A stretch of DNA of 64,000 nucleotides from an uncultured Bacillota bacterium (GCA_947645675.1 CANSDP010000009.1:1-64000), one strand, 5' to 3'. Numbered from the stretch's first letter, positions 7,603 through 16,424 are shown. Translations and numbers: made by a program. The notes: generated by a model not told the origin, from the sequence alone.

Positions 7603-7736
7603 TTGACACGCAGAAGAACTCTGTGATATAATCAGGGTGTGTAGGGCACTGCTGAGCTTCGGCGGTTTAGCTCGACTAGGTTATTATTTACAGTGGAAAT
7701 CCCACAGAAACCGTCACTTGGCCGAGTGGCGGTTTC
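7603..7736 (+). ncRNA. Candidate antisense RNA 2 with its promoter
   Basis: Same design as in unit 1: TTGACA 7603-7608, 18-bp spacer, TATAAT 7627-7632, predicted start near 7639, CTGAGCTTCGGCGG early in the RNA and the GAAACCG...CGGTTTC hairpin at 7707-7736. The middle (about 7670-7705) differs strongly from unit 1, which could give each RNA specificity for its own partner transcript. Antisense function is inferred. Confidence 0.6.
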
Positions 7737-7806
7737 CGCTTACCTTGACCTGGAACGTCACCGTGTAACCACGGAAGTGGCATGTGAACGTAATTGTCAT
7801 AGGCAT
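7714..7806 (-). CDS. 30-residue peptide, unit 2 (candidate type I toxin)
   Basis: ATG 7806 follows AAAGGGGGTGAGG. The peptide begins MPMTITFTCHFRGYTVTFQV and ends KVSGNRHSAK. It shares the alternating pattern and the YTVT.QVKV core with the unit 1 peptide but runs seven residues further. Its last codons and stop lie inside the conserved terminator-like hairpin, so coding and RNA structure overlap. Conservation of start, ribosome site and core between diverged copies argues that the peptide is really translated. Confidence 0.62.
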   Translation of the reverse strand: MPMTITFTCHFRGYTVTFQVKVSGNRHSAK

Positions 7807-7872
7807 CGAGCCTCACCCCCTTTCGGAGGATGTAGCCAAACCGCCGCCGCTTTGCCAGCGCACCTTACCGTC

Positions 7873-7901
7873 ATTTTACCAGCGATTTCCCGCCCTGTCA
7901 A
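7873..7901 (-). promoter_or_regulatory. Promoter of peptide 2
   Basis: On the minus strand: TTGACA (complement of 7896-7901), 17-bp spacer, TAAAAT (complement of 7873-7878), the same as in unit 1. Confidence 0.75.
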
Positions 7902-7918
7902 CAAAAACAGACCCGCCT

Positions 7919-7955
7919 AAAAAAAGAGCACGGGCCGTCCCGGCTGGGGCGGCCC
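7919..7955 (-). terminator. pyk terminator
   Basis: GGGCCGCCCC / GGGACGGCCC stem with a four-base loop, just after the pyk stop, followed on the minus strand by GTGCTCTTTTTTT. Confidence 0.8.
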
Positions 7956-7963
7956 AATCTTTG

Positions 7964-9394
7964 TTACATATCCTCTTCGTCGATAATCTGCGCCTTGATA
8001 AGGTTGGTGTAGCCGGTCTTGCCCAGGGGGACGCCGGCGGTGATGACCACCACGTCATGGTTCTGGACCAGGCGCTCCTTCACGGCCACCTCGCTGGCCA
8101 GGGAGAAGATACGGTCGGTGGAGGTGACCTCGCCGGTGAGGAAGGGGATGATGCCCCAGGAGATATTCAGCTGGCGGCGGACCTTCTCATGCATGGTGAG
8201 GGCGGCGATGGGGCAGGCGGGCCGGAAACGGCAGATCATTCGGGCGCTGCGGCCTGAGTTGGTGGCGGCCAGGATGGCCCTGGCGTTCAGGTCCTTGGCG
8301 GTAAGGCAGCAGGTGTGGGTGATGGCGTCGTTGATGTTGGAGGCGGGGAGAACTCTTTGCTTCTGGAACTGCTTCCAGTAGTCGATGGCGCTTTCCGTCT
8401 CGGTGACGATGCCCACCATGGCCTGGAGGGCCTCCACGGGGTACTTGCCCCCGGCGGTCTCGCCGGACAGCATGACGCAGCCGGTGCCGTCATAGACCGC
8501 GTTGGCCACGTCGGACACCTCCGCCCGGGTGGGCCGGGGATTGCGCATCATGGAGTCCAGCATCTGGGTGGCGGTGATGACCGGCTTGCCCTGTTGGAGC
8601 CCCTTGCGGATCATCTGCTTTTGCAGGATGGGCACCCGGGCGGCTGGGATCTCCACGCCCAGGTCGCCCCGGGCTACCATGATGCCGTCGGCGGCGGTCA
8701 GGATCTCGTCCAGGTTGTCCACGCCCTCCTGATTCTCGATTTTTGCGATGATCTTCACGTCATCCCCGCCGCACTCATGGAGGACGGCCCGGACAGCCTC
8801 AACGTCGGCCGCCCGGCGGACAAAGGAGGCGGCGATAAAGTCAAAATCATTCTCCACGCCAAAGCGGATATCGGCGATGTCCTTCTCGGTGAGGGCGGGC
8901 AGCTGGATATGAACCCCGGGGATGTTGATGGACTTGTTGGCCGACAGAGTGCCGCCGTTCTCCACGGTGCAGATGATCCTGGTGTCCTCGATCCGGTCCA
9001 CCCGGACGGCAACCAGACCGTCGTCAATCAAAATTTCCTGGCCGGGCTGGAGCTCCTCATGGAGCCTGGGGTAGGTGACCGACACCCAGCCCTGGTTGCC
9101 CACCACGTCCTCGGTGGTCAGGGTGAAGGGGTCCCCCGCCTCCAGGGTAATGGACTTTGTGTCAAAGCTCTTGATGCGTATCTCGGGACCCTTGGTGTCC
9201 AGAATGGTAGCCACCGGCCGGCCCATGGCGTCCCGGACCGACTTGAGCCGGTTCAGCCGCTCCAGGTGCTCCGGGTGACTGCCGTGGGAAAAATTGAACC
9301 GGGCCGCGTCCATGCCGGTGCGGATGAGGGTGCGGATCATTTCCACATCGTCCACCGCGGGGCCCAGGGTACAGATAATTTTTGTTCTTCTCAT
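7964..9394 (-). CDS. pyk: Pyruvate kinase
   Basis: A 476-residue cytosolic glycolytic enzyme converting phosphoenolpyruvate and ADP to pyruvate and ATP. N-terminal RRTKIICTLGPA and the ARFNFSHGSHPEH substrate loop, the catalytic lysine region KIIAKIENQEG, the metal site MVARGDLGVEIP and CVMLSGETAGGKYPVEA are all intact. The length fits the short class without the extra C-terminal PEP-utiliser-like domain found in Bacillus. AAAGGAGG precedes ATG 9394. Transcribed alone, with its own terminator. Confidence 0.97.
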   Translation of the reverse strand: MRRTKIICTLGPAVDDVEMIRTLIRTGMDAARFNFSHGSHPEHLERLNRLKSVRDAMGRPVATILDTKGPEIRIKSFDTKSITLEAGDPFTLTTEDVVGNQGWVSVTYPRLHEELQPGQEILIDDGLVAVRVDRIEDTRIICTVENGGTLSANKSINIPGVHIQLPALTEKDIADIRFGVENDFDFIAASFVRRAADVEAVRAVLHECGGDDVKIIAKIENQEGVDNLDEILTAADGIMVARGDLGVEIPAARVPILQKQMIRKGLQQGKPVITATQMLDSMMRNPRPTRAEVSDVANAVYDGTGCVMLSGETAGGKYPVEALQAMVGIVTETESAIDYWKQFQKQRVLPASNINDAITHTCCLTAKDLNARAILAATNSGRSARMICRFRPACPIAALTMHEKVRRQLNISWGIIPFLTGEVTSTDRIFSLASEVAVKERLVQNHDVVVITAGVPLGKTGYTNLIKAQIIDEEDM

Positions 9395-9511
9395 ACTTGA
9401 TTACCTCCTTTGGGTATTCTGTCTTTCCTCTAACGCTTACACCACTATCATACAAGAAAAATTGCACCTTGGAAAGATGATATTTTCATAAAAATGAAGC
9501 TCCCACAAGAA

Positions 9512-9552
9512 AAAAAGTGTGCTGTCCCTCCAAGAGCGGCAGCACACTTTTC
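9512..9552 (-). terminator. metG terminator
   Basis: The stem AAGTGTGCTG / CAGCACACTT flanks a 12-13 base loop; on the minus strand a T7 run follows. It lies just after the metG stop. Confidence 0.85.
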
Positions 9553-9560
9553 ACACTTTT

Positions 9561-11603
9561 TCAACACATTTTCGCTCCGGCGGGGATTTTGTCGTCCAGG
9601 ATGAGTAGATTCAGGGCCTCCTCCCCCTTCTCGGTGTGGACGGCGGAGATGAGCATCCCCTGGCTCTCCTGGCCCATCATTTTCCGGGGGGGCAGGTTGA
9701 CGATTGCCATCAGGGTCTTGCCGATCAGGTCCTCGGGCTTGTACCACTTGGCGATGCCGGATAAAATCTGCCGGTCGGTGCCGGTGCCGTCGTCCAGGGT
9801 GAATTTGAGCAGCTTGTCGCTCTTCTTCACCGGCTGGCAGTCCTTCACCTTCACGGCCCGGAAGTCGGACTTGCAGAAGGTATCGAAGTCCACCTTCTCC
9901 TCCAGCTGGGGCTCGATCTCCAGGTTGGGGAGGGCGGCCTTTTTGGCGGCCTCGGCGGCCGCCTCCAGCTCCTTGAGGGCCTTGTCCGCGTCGATGCGGG
10001 GGAAGAGGTTGTCCCCCCGCTGGACGGCCACCGTCCCGGGCAGGGAGCCCCAGACGGCGGCGCTGTCCCAGGTGGAGCACTTCTCACAGGCGCCGATCTG
10101 CCGCAGCACCTCGGCGGCGGAGGAGGGCATAAAGGGGGTGAGCAGGATGGCGGACACCCGCAGGACCTCCAGGAGGTTGTACATGACGCAGGCCAGCCGG
10201 GGGCCGTTGGCCTCCATGTCTTTCGCCAGCACCCAGGGGGCGTTCTCGTCGATATACTTGTTGGCCCGGTCGATGACCTTAAAGATTTCCGTCAGGGCGT
10301 TCTGGAAGGCGAAGTGCTCCATAGCGTCCTCATAGCGGCTGCGCAGACCGGCGGCCAGACCGATGAGCTCGGCGTCGCAGGCGGTATCCCCCGGTTTAAC
10401 CGCCACACCGAAGCAGTTGGACTGGGCACAACACTCCGCAAGTCGAAGCTCCTCCTCGGACGGGCCGCAGCCGTCGGGCAGCTGTCCGCCAAAGTATTTG
10501 CCCACCATAGAGACAGTACGGCTGAGCAGGTTACCCAAATCGTTAGCCAGGTCCACGTTAATCGTCTGAATCAAGGCCTCGTTGGAGAAGCTGCCGTCGG
10601 AGCCGAAGGGGAAGGTGCGCAGCAGGAAGAAGCGCAGAGCGTCCACTCCGAACATCTCGGCCAGGATATAGGGGTCCACCACGTTGCCCTTGGACTTGGA
10701 CATTTTTCCCCCGTCCAGCAGCAGCCAGCCGTGGCCGAACACCTTCTTGGGCAGGGGCTCGCCCAAACTCATGAGCATGGCGGGCCAGATGATGGAGTGG
10801 AAGCGGACAATCTCCTTGCCCACAAAGTGGACGTCGGCGGGCCAGAACTTCTTGTAGTCGTCATACCGGTCGTTGCAGTAGCCCAGGGCGGTGATGTAGT
10901 TGGACAGGGCGTCCACCCACACATAGACCACATGGCCGGGGTCAAAGTCCACCGGGATGCCCCAGGTGAAGGAGGTGCGGGAGACGCACAGGTCCTCCAG
11001 GCCGGGCTTGATGAAATTGTTCACCATCTCGTTCACCCGGGAGCGGGGCTCCAGAAAGTCGGTGTCCTCCAGCAGGCGCTGGACCTTGCCGGCGTATTTG
11101 GACAGCCTGAAGAAGTAGGCCTCCTCCTCCGCGTCCTGGACCTCCCGGCCGCAGTCGGGACACTTGCCGTCCACCAGCTGAGATTCCGTCCAGAAGGACT
11201 CGCAGGGCTTGCAGTACTTGCCCTTGTAGGTGCCCTTGTAGATGTCGCCGTTGTCGTACATCTTCTTGAAAATCTTCTGGATGGCGGTTACATGGTAATC
11301 GTCGGTGGTACGGATGAAGCGGTCATTGGAAATATTCATCAGCTTCCACAGGTCCAGCACACCCCGGGGACCGGTGACGATGTTGTCCACATACTGCTGT
11401 GGGGTGACGCCGGCCTCCTTGGCCTTGTCCTCAATCTTCTGGCCGTGCTCGTCGGTGCCGGTGAGGAACATCACCTCGCAGCCGGTGAGCCGCTTGTACC
11501 GGGCCATGGCGTCGGTGGCTACGGTACAGTAGGTGTGTCCGATGTGCAGCTTGTCGCTGGGGTAGTAGATGGGGGTGGTGATATAAAAACGTTTGTTTTC
11601 CAT
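9561..11603 (-). CDS. metG: Methionyl-tRNA synthetase
   Basis: A 680-residue class I aminoacyl-tRNA synthetase charging tRNA-Met. The HIGH-type motif is in DKLHIGHTYC near the N-terminus. A zinc-knuckle insertion has CKPCESFWTESQ and CPDCG, and the KMSKS loop reads GKMSKSKGNVV. The C-terminal ~110 residues (from VDFDTFCKSDFRAVKV) form the tRNA-binding EMAPII-like domain that dimeric bacterial MetRS carries. Length is standard for the form with this appendix. No operon partner: a repeat and a membrane protein gene lie upstream. Confidence 0.97.
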   Translation of the reverse strand: MENKRFYITTPIYYPSDKLHIGHTYCTVATDAMARYKRLTGCEVMFLTGTDEHGQKIEDKAKEAGVTPQQYVDNIVTGPRGVLDLWKLMNISNDRFIRTTDDYHVTAIQKIFKKMYDNGDIYKGTYKGKYCKPCESFWTESQLVDGKCPDCGREVQDAEEEAYFFRLSKYAGKVQRLLEDTDFLEPRSRVNEMVNNFIKPGLEDLCVSRTSFTWGIPVDFDPGHVVYVWVDALSNYITALGYCNDRYDDYKKFWPADVHFVGKEIVRFHSIIWPAMLMSLGEPLPKKVFGHGWLLLDGGKMSKSKGNVVDPYILAEMFGVDALRFFLLRTFPFGSDGSFSNEALIQTINVDLANDLGNLLSRTVSMVGKYFGGQLPDGCGPSEEELRLAECCAQSNCFGVAVKPGDTACDAELIGLAAGLRSRYEDAMEHFAFQNALTEIFKVIDRANKYIDENAPWVLAKDMEANGPRLACVMYNLLEVLRVSAILLTPFMPSSAAEVLRQIGACEKCSTWDSAAVWGSLPGTVAVQRGDNLFPRIDADKALKELEAAAEAAKKAALPNLEIEPQLEEKVDFDTFCKSDFRAVKVKDCQPVKKSDKLLKFTLDDGTGTDRQILSGIAKWYKPEDLIGKTLMAIVNLPPRKMMGQESQGMLISAVHTEKGEEALNLLILDDKIPAGAKMC

Positions 11604-11654
11604 GGTAACCTTCTCCCTTACAATTCATAATGTTGGAAACGCCGTTCCCGCGTG

Positions 11655-11690
11655 GGGCCTGCGCGGGCGGACGGGGTCCGCCCCTATAAA
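11655..11690. repeat. GC-rich palindromic repeat, copy 2 (partial)
   Basis: GGGCGGAC, three-base loop, GTCCGCCC followed by CTATA: the right half of the TGTAGGGG...CCCCTACA repeat family, in the gap upstream of metG. Confidence 0.55.
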
Positions 11691-11697
11691 GCGCGGG

Positions 11698-12567
11698 TCA
11701 CGCGTCCTGTTCAGACGTATGTTCCTCCTCCGCGCGGGGCATTTGTCCCTCCAGCCGTTCGGGCCAGGCGGGACCCCAGGTGTTCCGCAGCAGCGCCCGG
11801 CCAAAGGTCAAGGCGGACAGCGAGAAGGCCAGGGTGGCGGCGGTTTGGAACAGACCGGCTCCGTCCGCCAGAGAGGTCAGCCCCAGGATGCCCCCCGTCA
11901 GGGCCAGAAAGGCCGTCCGCCGGCGGCGGGGCCGGCCAAACAGGAAAGCGGCGATATAGTAGTGCGCCAGGGTGAGGAGCAGAGCGGCGGCCAGCTGGGT
12001 ACCGTATTTCATCAGAACCGGCTCGATGCCGTTTTCCAGATGGACGGAGAAGAGCCACACCAGCCCTGCCAAAGCGGGCAGGGAAGCCAGACGGCAGGCC
12101 CAGTCGTTCAGCTCCCCCCGGTAGGCCATCCGGCCCATGAGCAGGATACCGCCCCCCGCGGGCAGGCACAGCAGAGAGGCCACCATCTGAGCGGCCAGGG
12201 TGGACATCTGATACTGGTCAGGATACGTCCGCCACAGGGACAGGCTGTCCAGACCGCTCCACAGGCCCAGGACCCCGGTGATCATCACCAGCAGTCCCGC
12301 CGCGGTCAGGATGGTGATCTGCCCCGTCTCGGGGCTGTGGAAGGCGGGCAGAAAGTCCTCCGGCCCCTCCTTAATGGGAAGGACCAACAGCAGAATGACC
12401 ACCCCGGCCAGCCCCAGCAGTCCCATCAGGACCAGGGTGGCGGGAGCGCCATGGGTGAACAGCCCGGTCTCCGGGACATAGGCGGAGGCCAGCTGCCACC
12501 GCCGGACCAGAAATCCGCCCACACCCCCGGCCAGCGCCAGGGCGGGCAGAGCAACATATTTTTTCAT
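11698..12567 (-). CDS. Multi-pass membrane protein of unknown function
   Basis: A 289-residue protein starting at ATG 12567 (MKKYVALPALALAGG), preceded by GAGAGG. A longer frame upstream lacks a ribosome site and does not look coding. About seven to eight hydrophobic segments are seen, with RRW, RRRR and PRAEEE loops; the C-terminus is acidic and cytosolic-looking. No catalytic motif or family signature is recognised. It is in the same direction as mnmA and the 99-residue membrane protein and could be co-transcribed with them. Confidence 0.75.
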   Translation of the reverse strand: MKKYVALPALALAGGVGGFLVRRWQLASAYVPETGLFTHGAPATLVLMGLLGLAGVVILLLVLPIKEGPEDFLPAFHSPETGQITILTAAGLLVMITGVLGLWSGLDSLSLWRTYPDQYQMSTLAAQMVASLLCLPAGGGILLMGRMAYRGELNDWACRLASLPALAGLVWLFSVHLENGIEPVLMKYGTQLAAALLLTLAHYYIAAFLFGRPRRRRTAFLALTGGILGLTSLADGAGLFQTAATLAFSLSALTFGRALLRNTWGPAWPERLEGQMPRAEEEHTSEQDA

Positions 12568-12638
12568 ACGCGATAAATTCCTCTCGAAAAGATTCCTTGC
12601 TATCATATACCAAAGCGCCGGGAAAATCAACCCGTTTC

Positions 12639-12938
12639 TTACAGCTTGGGCCCCCCGCTCCCCCTTCTCTTGGGTCCGAACTGGAGCCACAGGGCGATGA
12701 GCAGCATCGCCACGCCGATGAGGGTGCAGGCCCCGCTAATAACATCGGAGATCATCTCGTTGATGTCCAGCAGAGAGACCACCGCCAGAAACACCAGGTC
12801 AATCAGCAGCAGAGTCCGGGCGACGGGGTTCATCCGCTTTTTGGCCCGGTCCCTCTCCTCGGCTAGCTTCTCCTGCTCCATCTGCCGCTTCAGCTCCACT
12901 GTGCGGCTGTGCTGGCGTTTTTTCTTTTTCCTCGCCAT
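12639..12938 (-). CDS. Small two-helix membrane protein
   Basis: A 99-residue protein. ATG 12938 has the ribosome site AAGGAG eight to nine bases before it. The N-terminal 40 residues are very basic and probably coiled (MARKKKKRQHSRTVELKRQM then EQEKLAEERDRAKKR). Two hydrophobic segments follow (ARTLLLIDLVFLAVVSLL and SGACTLIGVAMLLIALWL), with a basic tail. No known function. It begins just after the mnmA stop. Confidence 0.75.
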   Translation of the reverse strand: MARKKKKRQHSRTVELKRQMEQEKLAEERDRAKKRMNPVARTLLLIDLVFLAVVSLLDINEMISDVISGACTLIGVAMLLIALWLQFGPKRRGSGGPKL

Positions 12939-12955
12939 TGCTTTTCTCCTTTCAG

Positions 12956-14002
12956 TCAAATGCTGGTTTCGATTACGGCCCCGCCCACCACCGTGTCCCC
13001 GTCGTAGAGGACCACGGTCTGGCCGGGGGTAATGGCCCGCTGGGGGCTGTCGAAGGTGAGGCGGAGGGTGTCCGCCCCCGTCTGCCAGACGGTGCAGGGC
13101 TGCTCCGCCATGCGGTAGCGGACCCTGGCCCGCAGACGGACGGGGCCGTCCAGCGCCGCGCAGGCGATGAGGTTCAGGCCGCTGGCGGTGAGGGTGCGGG
13201 CAAAGAGGCTGTCATTTCCCGACAGAATCACCGAGTTGTCCAACCGGCGGACCTCCTTCACGTAGAGCCGCCCCCGGCTGGAGGACACCCCCAGCCCCCG
13301 GCGCTGGCCCACGGTATAGTCGACGATGCCGGTGTGACAGCCCAGCACCGCCCCGTCCTCGTCCAGGTAGGGCCCCGGGGGGTAGTCCCGCCCGGTGTAC
13401 CGGCGGAGAAAGGCCCCATAATCCCCGTCGGGGATGAAGCAGATATCCTGGCTGTCCCTCCTGTGGGCCGACTCCAGTCCGGCCTGGGCGGCGATGGCCC
13501 GGACCTCCTCCTTGGCCAGCCCCCCCAGGGGGAAGAGGGCCCGGGACAGCTGGTCCTGGGTGAGGGACGCCAGCACATAGCTCTGGTCCTTCTCGGGCCG
13601 GAGGGCCTTGCGCAGCAGCCAGCGGCCCGCCCCGGCATCGTACTCCGTCCAGGCGTAGTGGCCGGTGGCCAGCTGGGAGCAGCCCAGCTCCCCCGCCCGG
13701 TCCAGCAGCGCGCCGAACTTCACCGCCCGGTTACACCTTACGCAGGGGTTGGGGGTGCGCCCCCCCTCATAGTCGGCGATAAAGGGCTCGATCACCCCGG
13801 CCCGGAATTCCTGGCACATATCTAAGGTCCGGTGGGGAAAGCCCAGCCGGGCCGCCGCGGCGGCGGCGTCCGACCCGTCCTCCCCGCCGTCGAAGAGGCG
13901 CAGGGTGAGCCCCAGCAGGCTCCGCCCCTCCCGCAGAAGGAGCAGCGCGGCGGCGGAGCTGTCCACACCGCCGCTCATGGCGACGGCAGTTAGATCGTTC
14001 AT
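12956..14002 (-). CDS. mnmA: tRNA-specific 2-thiouridylase
   Basis: A 348-residue enzyme that thiolates U34 of Lys, Glu and Gln tRNAs using ATP and a persulfide donor. The PP-loop SGGVDSS is at residues 10-16; the two catalytic cysteines are C87 (NPCVRC) and C188 ([12 protein letters not shown]). The LATGHYAW and [10 protein letters not shown] segments are also typical. Length is normal. No cysteine desulfurase gene is adjacent. Divergent from nrdD. Confidence 0.96.
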   Translation of the reverse strand: MNDLTAVAMSGGVDSSAAALLLLREGRSLLGLTLRLFDGGEDGSDAAAAAARLGFPHRTLDMCQEFRAGVIEPFIADYEGGRTPNPCVRCNRAVKFGALLDRAGELGCSQLATGHYAWTEYDAGAGRWLLRKALRPEKDQSYVLASLTQDQLSRALFPLGGLAKEEVRAIAAQAGLESAHRRDSQDICFIPDGDYGAFLRRYTGRDYPPGPYLDEDGAVLGCHTGIVDYTVGQRRGLGVSSSRGRLYVKEVRRLDNSVILSGNDSLFARTLTASGLNLIACAALDGPVRLRARVRYRMAEQPCTVWQTGADTLRLTFDSPQRAITPGQTVVLYDGDTVVGGAVIETSI

Positions 14003-14119
14003 TCAAAACCTCCCATGGGCATTTTGCTGAATTTTCTCCCCGAGTATACCACATTTTCCCCGGCCTGGCAACTGAAACCCTTGAGGCGTGCGGAAAAGCG
14101 GAAGTCAAAGGCCAAAAAC

Positions 14120-14167
14120 ACATCTTGTATTATTTAGGATTATGATTCGCAAGACGGCACAAGATGT
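14120..14167. promoter_or_regulatory. Inverted repeat upstream of nrdD (NrdR-box-like)
   Basis: ACATCTTGT (14120-14128) and ACAAGATGT (14159-14167) form a 9-bp inverted repeat 30 bp apart. The right half ends two bases before the -35 box of the nrdD promoter. Read on the opposite strand the right arm is ACTACATCTTGTG, which resembles NrdR boxes (AT-rich, ACTATATCTTGTG-like). NrdR control of nrdD is known in many bacteria, but the arm spacing is larger than the usual NrdR box pair, so the assignment is tentative. Confidence 0.45.
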
Positions 14168-14169
14168 AG

Positions 14170-14198
14170 TAGACAAGGGGGCCGCGCTGTGCTATAAT
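14170..14198 (+). promoter_or_regulatory. nrdD operon promoter
   Basis: TAGACA 14170-14175, 17-bp spacer, TATAAT 14193-14198; start predicted near 14205. Confidence 0.7.
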
Positions 14199-14207
14199 CC
14201 CAAATGT

Positions 14208-14252
14208 GCTCCCGCCGGACTGGGACCGCCCTTTGGGGGAGCGCGGTTTTTT
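14208..14252 (+). terminator. Leader terminator/attenuator before nrdD
   Basis: GCTCCC (14208-14213) pairs with GGGAGC (14237-14242); an inner GC-rich stem is possible, and GCGG plus a T6 run follows (to 14252). It lies in the transcribed leader, a few bases after the predicted start and 30 bases before nrdD. No rightward gene upstream needs it, so attenuation of nrdD is the simplest reading. Confidence 0.6.
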
Positions 14253-14282
14253 AGCGTCTTTTACCAATGAGAGGAGTACAAT

Positions 14283-16409
14283 ATGAAAGTCATCAAACGG
14301 GACGGCACCAGTGTGGACTACGACCGCAGCAAAATCGTTATTGCCATAGAGAAGGCCAACGCCGAGGTAGCGGCGGAGGACCGGATCAGCCGGGGGGAGA
14401 TCGACGCCATCATCGACGGCATCGAGGCCCAGAAGCGCCAGCGCATCCTGGTGGAGGACATCCAGGATCTGGTAGAACAGGGGCTGGTGGAGCGGAACAT
14501 GTTCCACCTGGCCAAGACCTATATTATCTACCGCTATAACCGGGCCCTGGTCCGGAAGGCCAACACCACCGACGAGTCCATTCTGGCTCTGCTCCGCAAC
14601 GAGAACAAGGAGCTGGCTGAGGAGAACTCCAACAAAAACACCATGATCGCCGCCACCCAGCGGGACTACATCGCCGGCGAGGTGAGCCGGGACCTGACCC
14701 GGCGCATCCTCCTGCCCGAGCATATCTCCAAGGCCCACGACGAGGGGACCATCCACTTCCACGACGCCGACTACTTCATTCAGCCCATCTTCAACTGCTG
14801 CCTCATCAACATTGGCGATATGCTGGAGAACGGGGCCGTGATGAACGGCAAGCTCATCGAGAGCCCCAAGAGCTTCCAGGTGGCCTGCACCGTAGTCACC
14901 CAGATCATTGCCTGCGTGGCCTCCAACCAGTACGGCGGCCAGAGCGTGGACCTGCGCCACCTAGGCAAGTATCTGCGCAGAAGCCGGGAGAAATTCAAGG
15001 CCCATGTGGCCTATGAGTGCGCCGGCAAGGTGGACGAGGCCACCATGGACCGTCTGGTGGACGATCAGGTGCGCAGTGAGCTGAAAAACGGGGTTCAGAC
15101 CCTCCAGTATCAGATCAACACCCTGATGACCACCAACGGCCAGTCTCCCTTTGTGACGCTGTTTCTTAACCTTCAGGAGGGCGACCCCTATATTGAGGAG
15201 AACGCCATGATCATCCAGGAGGTTCTGCGCCAGCGGCTGGAGGGGATCAAGAACGAAGCTGGCGTCTATATCACCCCTGCCTTCCCCAAGCTGGTCTATG
15301 TGCTGGACGAGCACAACTGCCTCAAGGGCGGCAAATATGACTACCTCACGGAGCTGGCCGTGAAGTGCTCCGCCAAGCGGATGTACCCCGACTACATCTC
15401 CGCCAAGAAGATGCGGGAGAACTACCAGGGCAACGTATTCTCCCCCATGGGCTGCCGGTCCTTCCTGGCCCCCTGGAAGGACGAGGAGGGCAATTACAAG
15501 TTTGAGGGCCGTTTCAACCAAGGTGTAGTCTCCCTGAATCTGCCCCAGATCGGCATTCTTTCCGGCGGCGACGAGGACAAGTTCTGGTCCCTTCTGGAGG
15601 AGCGGCTGGACCTGTGCTTTGAGGCCATCATGTGCCGGCACGAAGCCCTGAAAAAGGTTCGCTCAGACTCCTCCCCCATCCACTGGCAGTATGGCGCCAT
15701 CGCCCGCCTACCCAAGGGGGCCTCCATCGAGCCTCTGCTCTACGGCGGCTACTCCTCCATCTCCCTGGGCTATATCGGTCTGTATGAGGTCACCAAGCTG
15801 GTCAAAGGGGTCAGCCACACCCAGGAGGGCGGCACTGAGTTTGCCCTGAAGGTGATGAACCGGCTGCGCAAGGCCTGCGACGACTGGAAGGCATCAACAA
15901 ATATCGGCTTCGCCCTCTACGGCACCCCCGCCGAGAGCCTGTGCTACCGCTTCGCCCGCATCGACAAGGAGCGGTTCGGGACAATACCTGATGTAACCGA
16001 CAAGGGTTATTATACAAACAGCTATCACGTGGATGTGCGGGAGCACATCGACGCCTTTGATAAATTCACCTTTGAGAGCCAGTTCCAGCGCATCTCCACC
16101 GGCGGCTGTATCTCCTACGTGGAGATCCCCAACCTGCGCCACAACCTGGAGGCCCTCAAGGACGTGGTCCGCTTCATCTACGACAACATCCAGTACGCCG
16201 AGTTCAATACCAAGAGCGATTATTGCCAGTGCTGCGGCTTCGATGGGGAGATCGAGATCAACGAGGAATTTCAGTGGGAGTGCCCCGCCTGCCACAACAC
16301 CGACCAGTCCAAGATGAACGTCACCCGGCGCACCTGCGGCTACCTGGGTGAGAACTTCTGGAACGTGGGCAAGACCAAGGAGATCAAGGCGCGGGTCCTG
16401 CATCTTTAA
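14283..16409 (+). CDS. nrdD: Anaerobic ribonucleoside-triphosphate reductase
   Basis: A 708-residue glycyl-radical enzyme making dNTPs without oxygen, using formate as reductant. It starts with an ATP-cone allosteric domain (VIKRDGTSVDYDRSKIVIAI). Near the end are the zinc-site cysteines (CQCCGFDG and CPAC) and the radical loop RRTCGYLGENFW, whose glycine is about residue 686. Full length. GAGGAG precedes ATG 14283. The activase gene nrdG lies 366 bp downstream, with one small gene between. It is oxygen-sensitive, which fits a strict anaerobe. Confidence 0.97.
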   Translation: MKVIKRDGTSVDYDRSKIVIAIEKANAEVAAEDRISRGEIDAIIDGIEAQKRQRILVEDIQDLVEQGLVERNMFHLAKTYIIYRYNRALVRKANTTDESILALLRNENKELAEENSNKNTMIAATQRDYIAGEVSRDLTRRILLPEHISKAHDEGTIHFHDADYFIQPIFNCCLINIGDMLENGAVMNGKLIESPKSFQVACTVVTQIIACVASNQYGGQSVDLRHLGKYLRRSREKFKAHVAYECAGKVDEATMDRLVDDQVRSELKNGVQTLQYQINTLMTTNGQSPFVTLFLNLQEGDPYIEENAMIIQEVLRQRLEGIKNEAGVYITPAFPKLVYVLDEHNCLKGGKYDYLTELAVKCSAKRMYPDYISAKKMRENYQGNVFSPMGCRSFLAPWKDEEGNYKFEGRFNQGVVSLNLPQIGILSGGDEDKFWSLLEERLDLCFEAIMCRHEALKKVRSDSSPIHWQYGAIARLPKGASIEPLLYGGYSSISLGYIGLYEVTKLVKGVSHTQEGGTEFALKVMNRLRKACDDWKASTNIGFALYGTPAESLCYRFARIDKERFGTIPDVTDKGYYTNSYHVDVREHIDAFDKFTFESQFQRISTGGCISYVEIPNLRHNLEALKDVVRFIYDNIQYAEFNTKSDYCQCCGFDGEIEINEEFQWECPACHNTDQSKMNVTRRTCGYLGENFWNVGKTKEIKARVLHL

Positions 16410-16424
16410 TCGGAGGTAACCTGT

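Larger units (their letters stand above)
7214..7906. repeat. Two tandem ~347-bp units (type I TA-like modules)
   Basis: Unit 1 is 7214-7560 and unit 2 is 7561-7906; the unit's first bases (ACAGACCCG) occur a third time at 7907. Each unit has, left to right: a hairpin ending an A-rich loop, a consensus rightward promoter, a GAAACCG...CGGTTTC hairpin, a leftward 23-30 codon gene, and a consensus leftward promoter. Promoters, ribosome sites and hairpins are better conserved than the rest, which suggests selection on a two-transcript layout and not a mere sequence duplication. The components are listed separately. Confidence 0.85.

Noticed and set aside
7211-7910. CRISPR array
   Set aside because: Only two long tandem units with internal promoters and hairpins; no short repeat-spacer pattern and no cas genes.
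7380-7920. Plus-strand frames of 67-83 codons within the tandem units
   Set aside because: They lack ribosome sites and read through the hairpins and promoters of the conserved short peptides on the other strand.
14208-14252. Riboswitch before nrdD
   Set aside because: The predicted leader upstream of and including the hairpin is too short and lacks a known aptamer pattern; called attenuator-like only.
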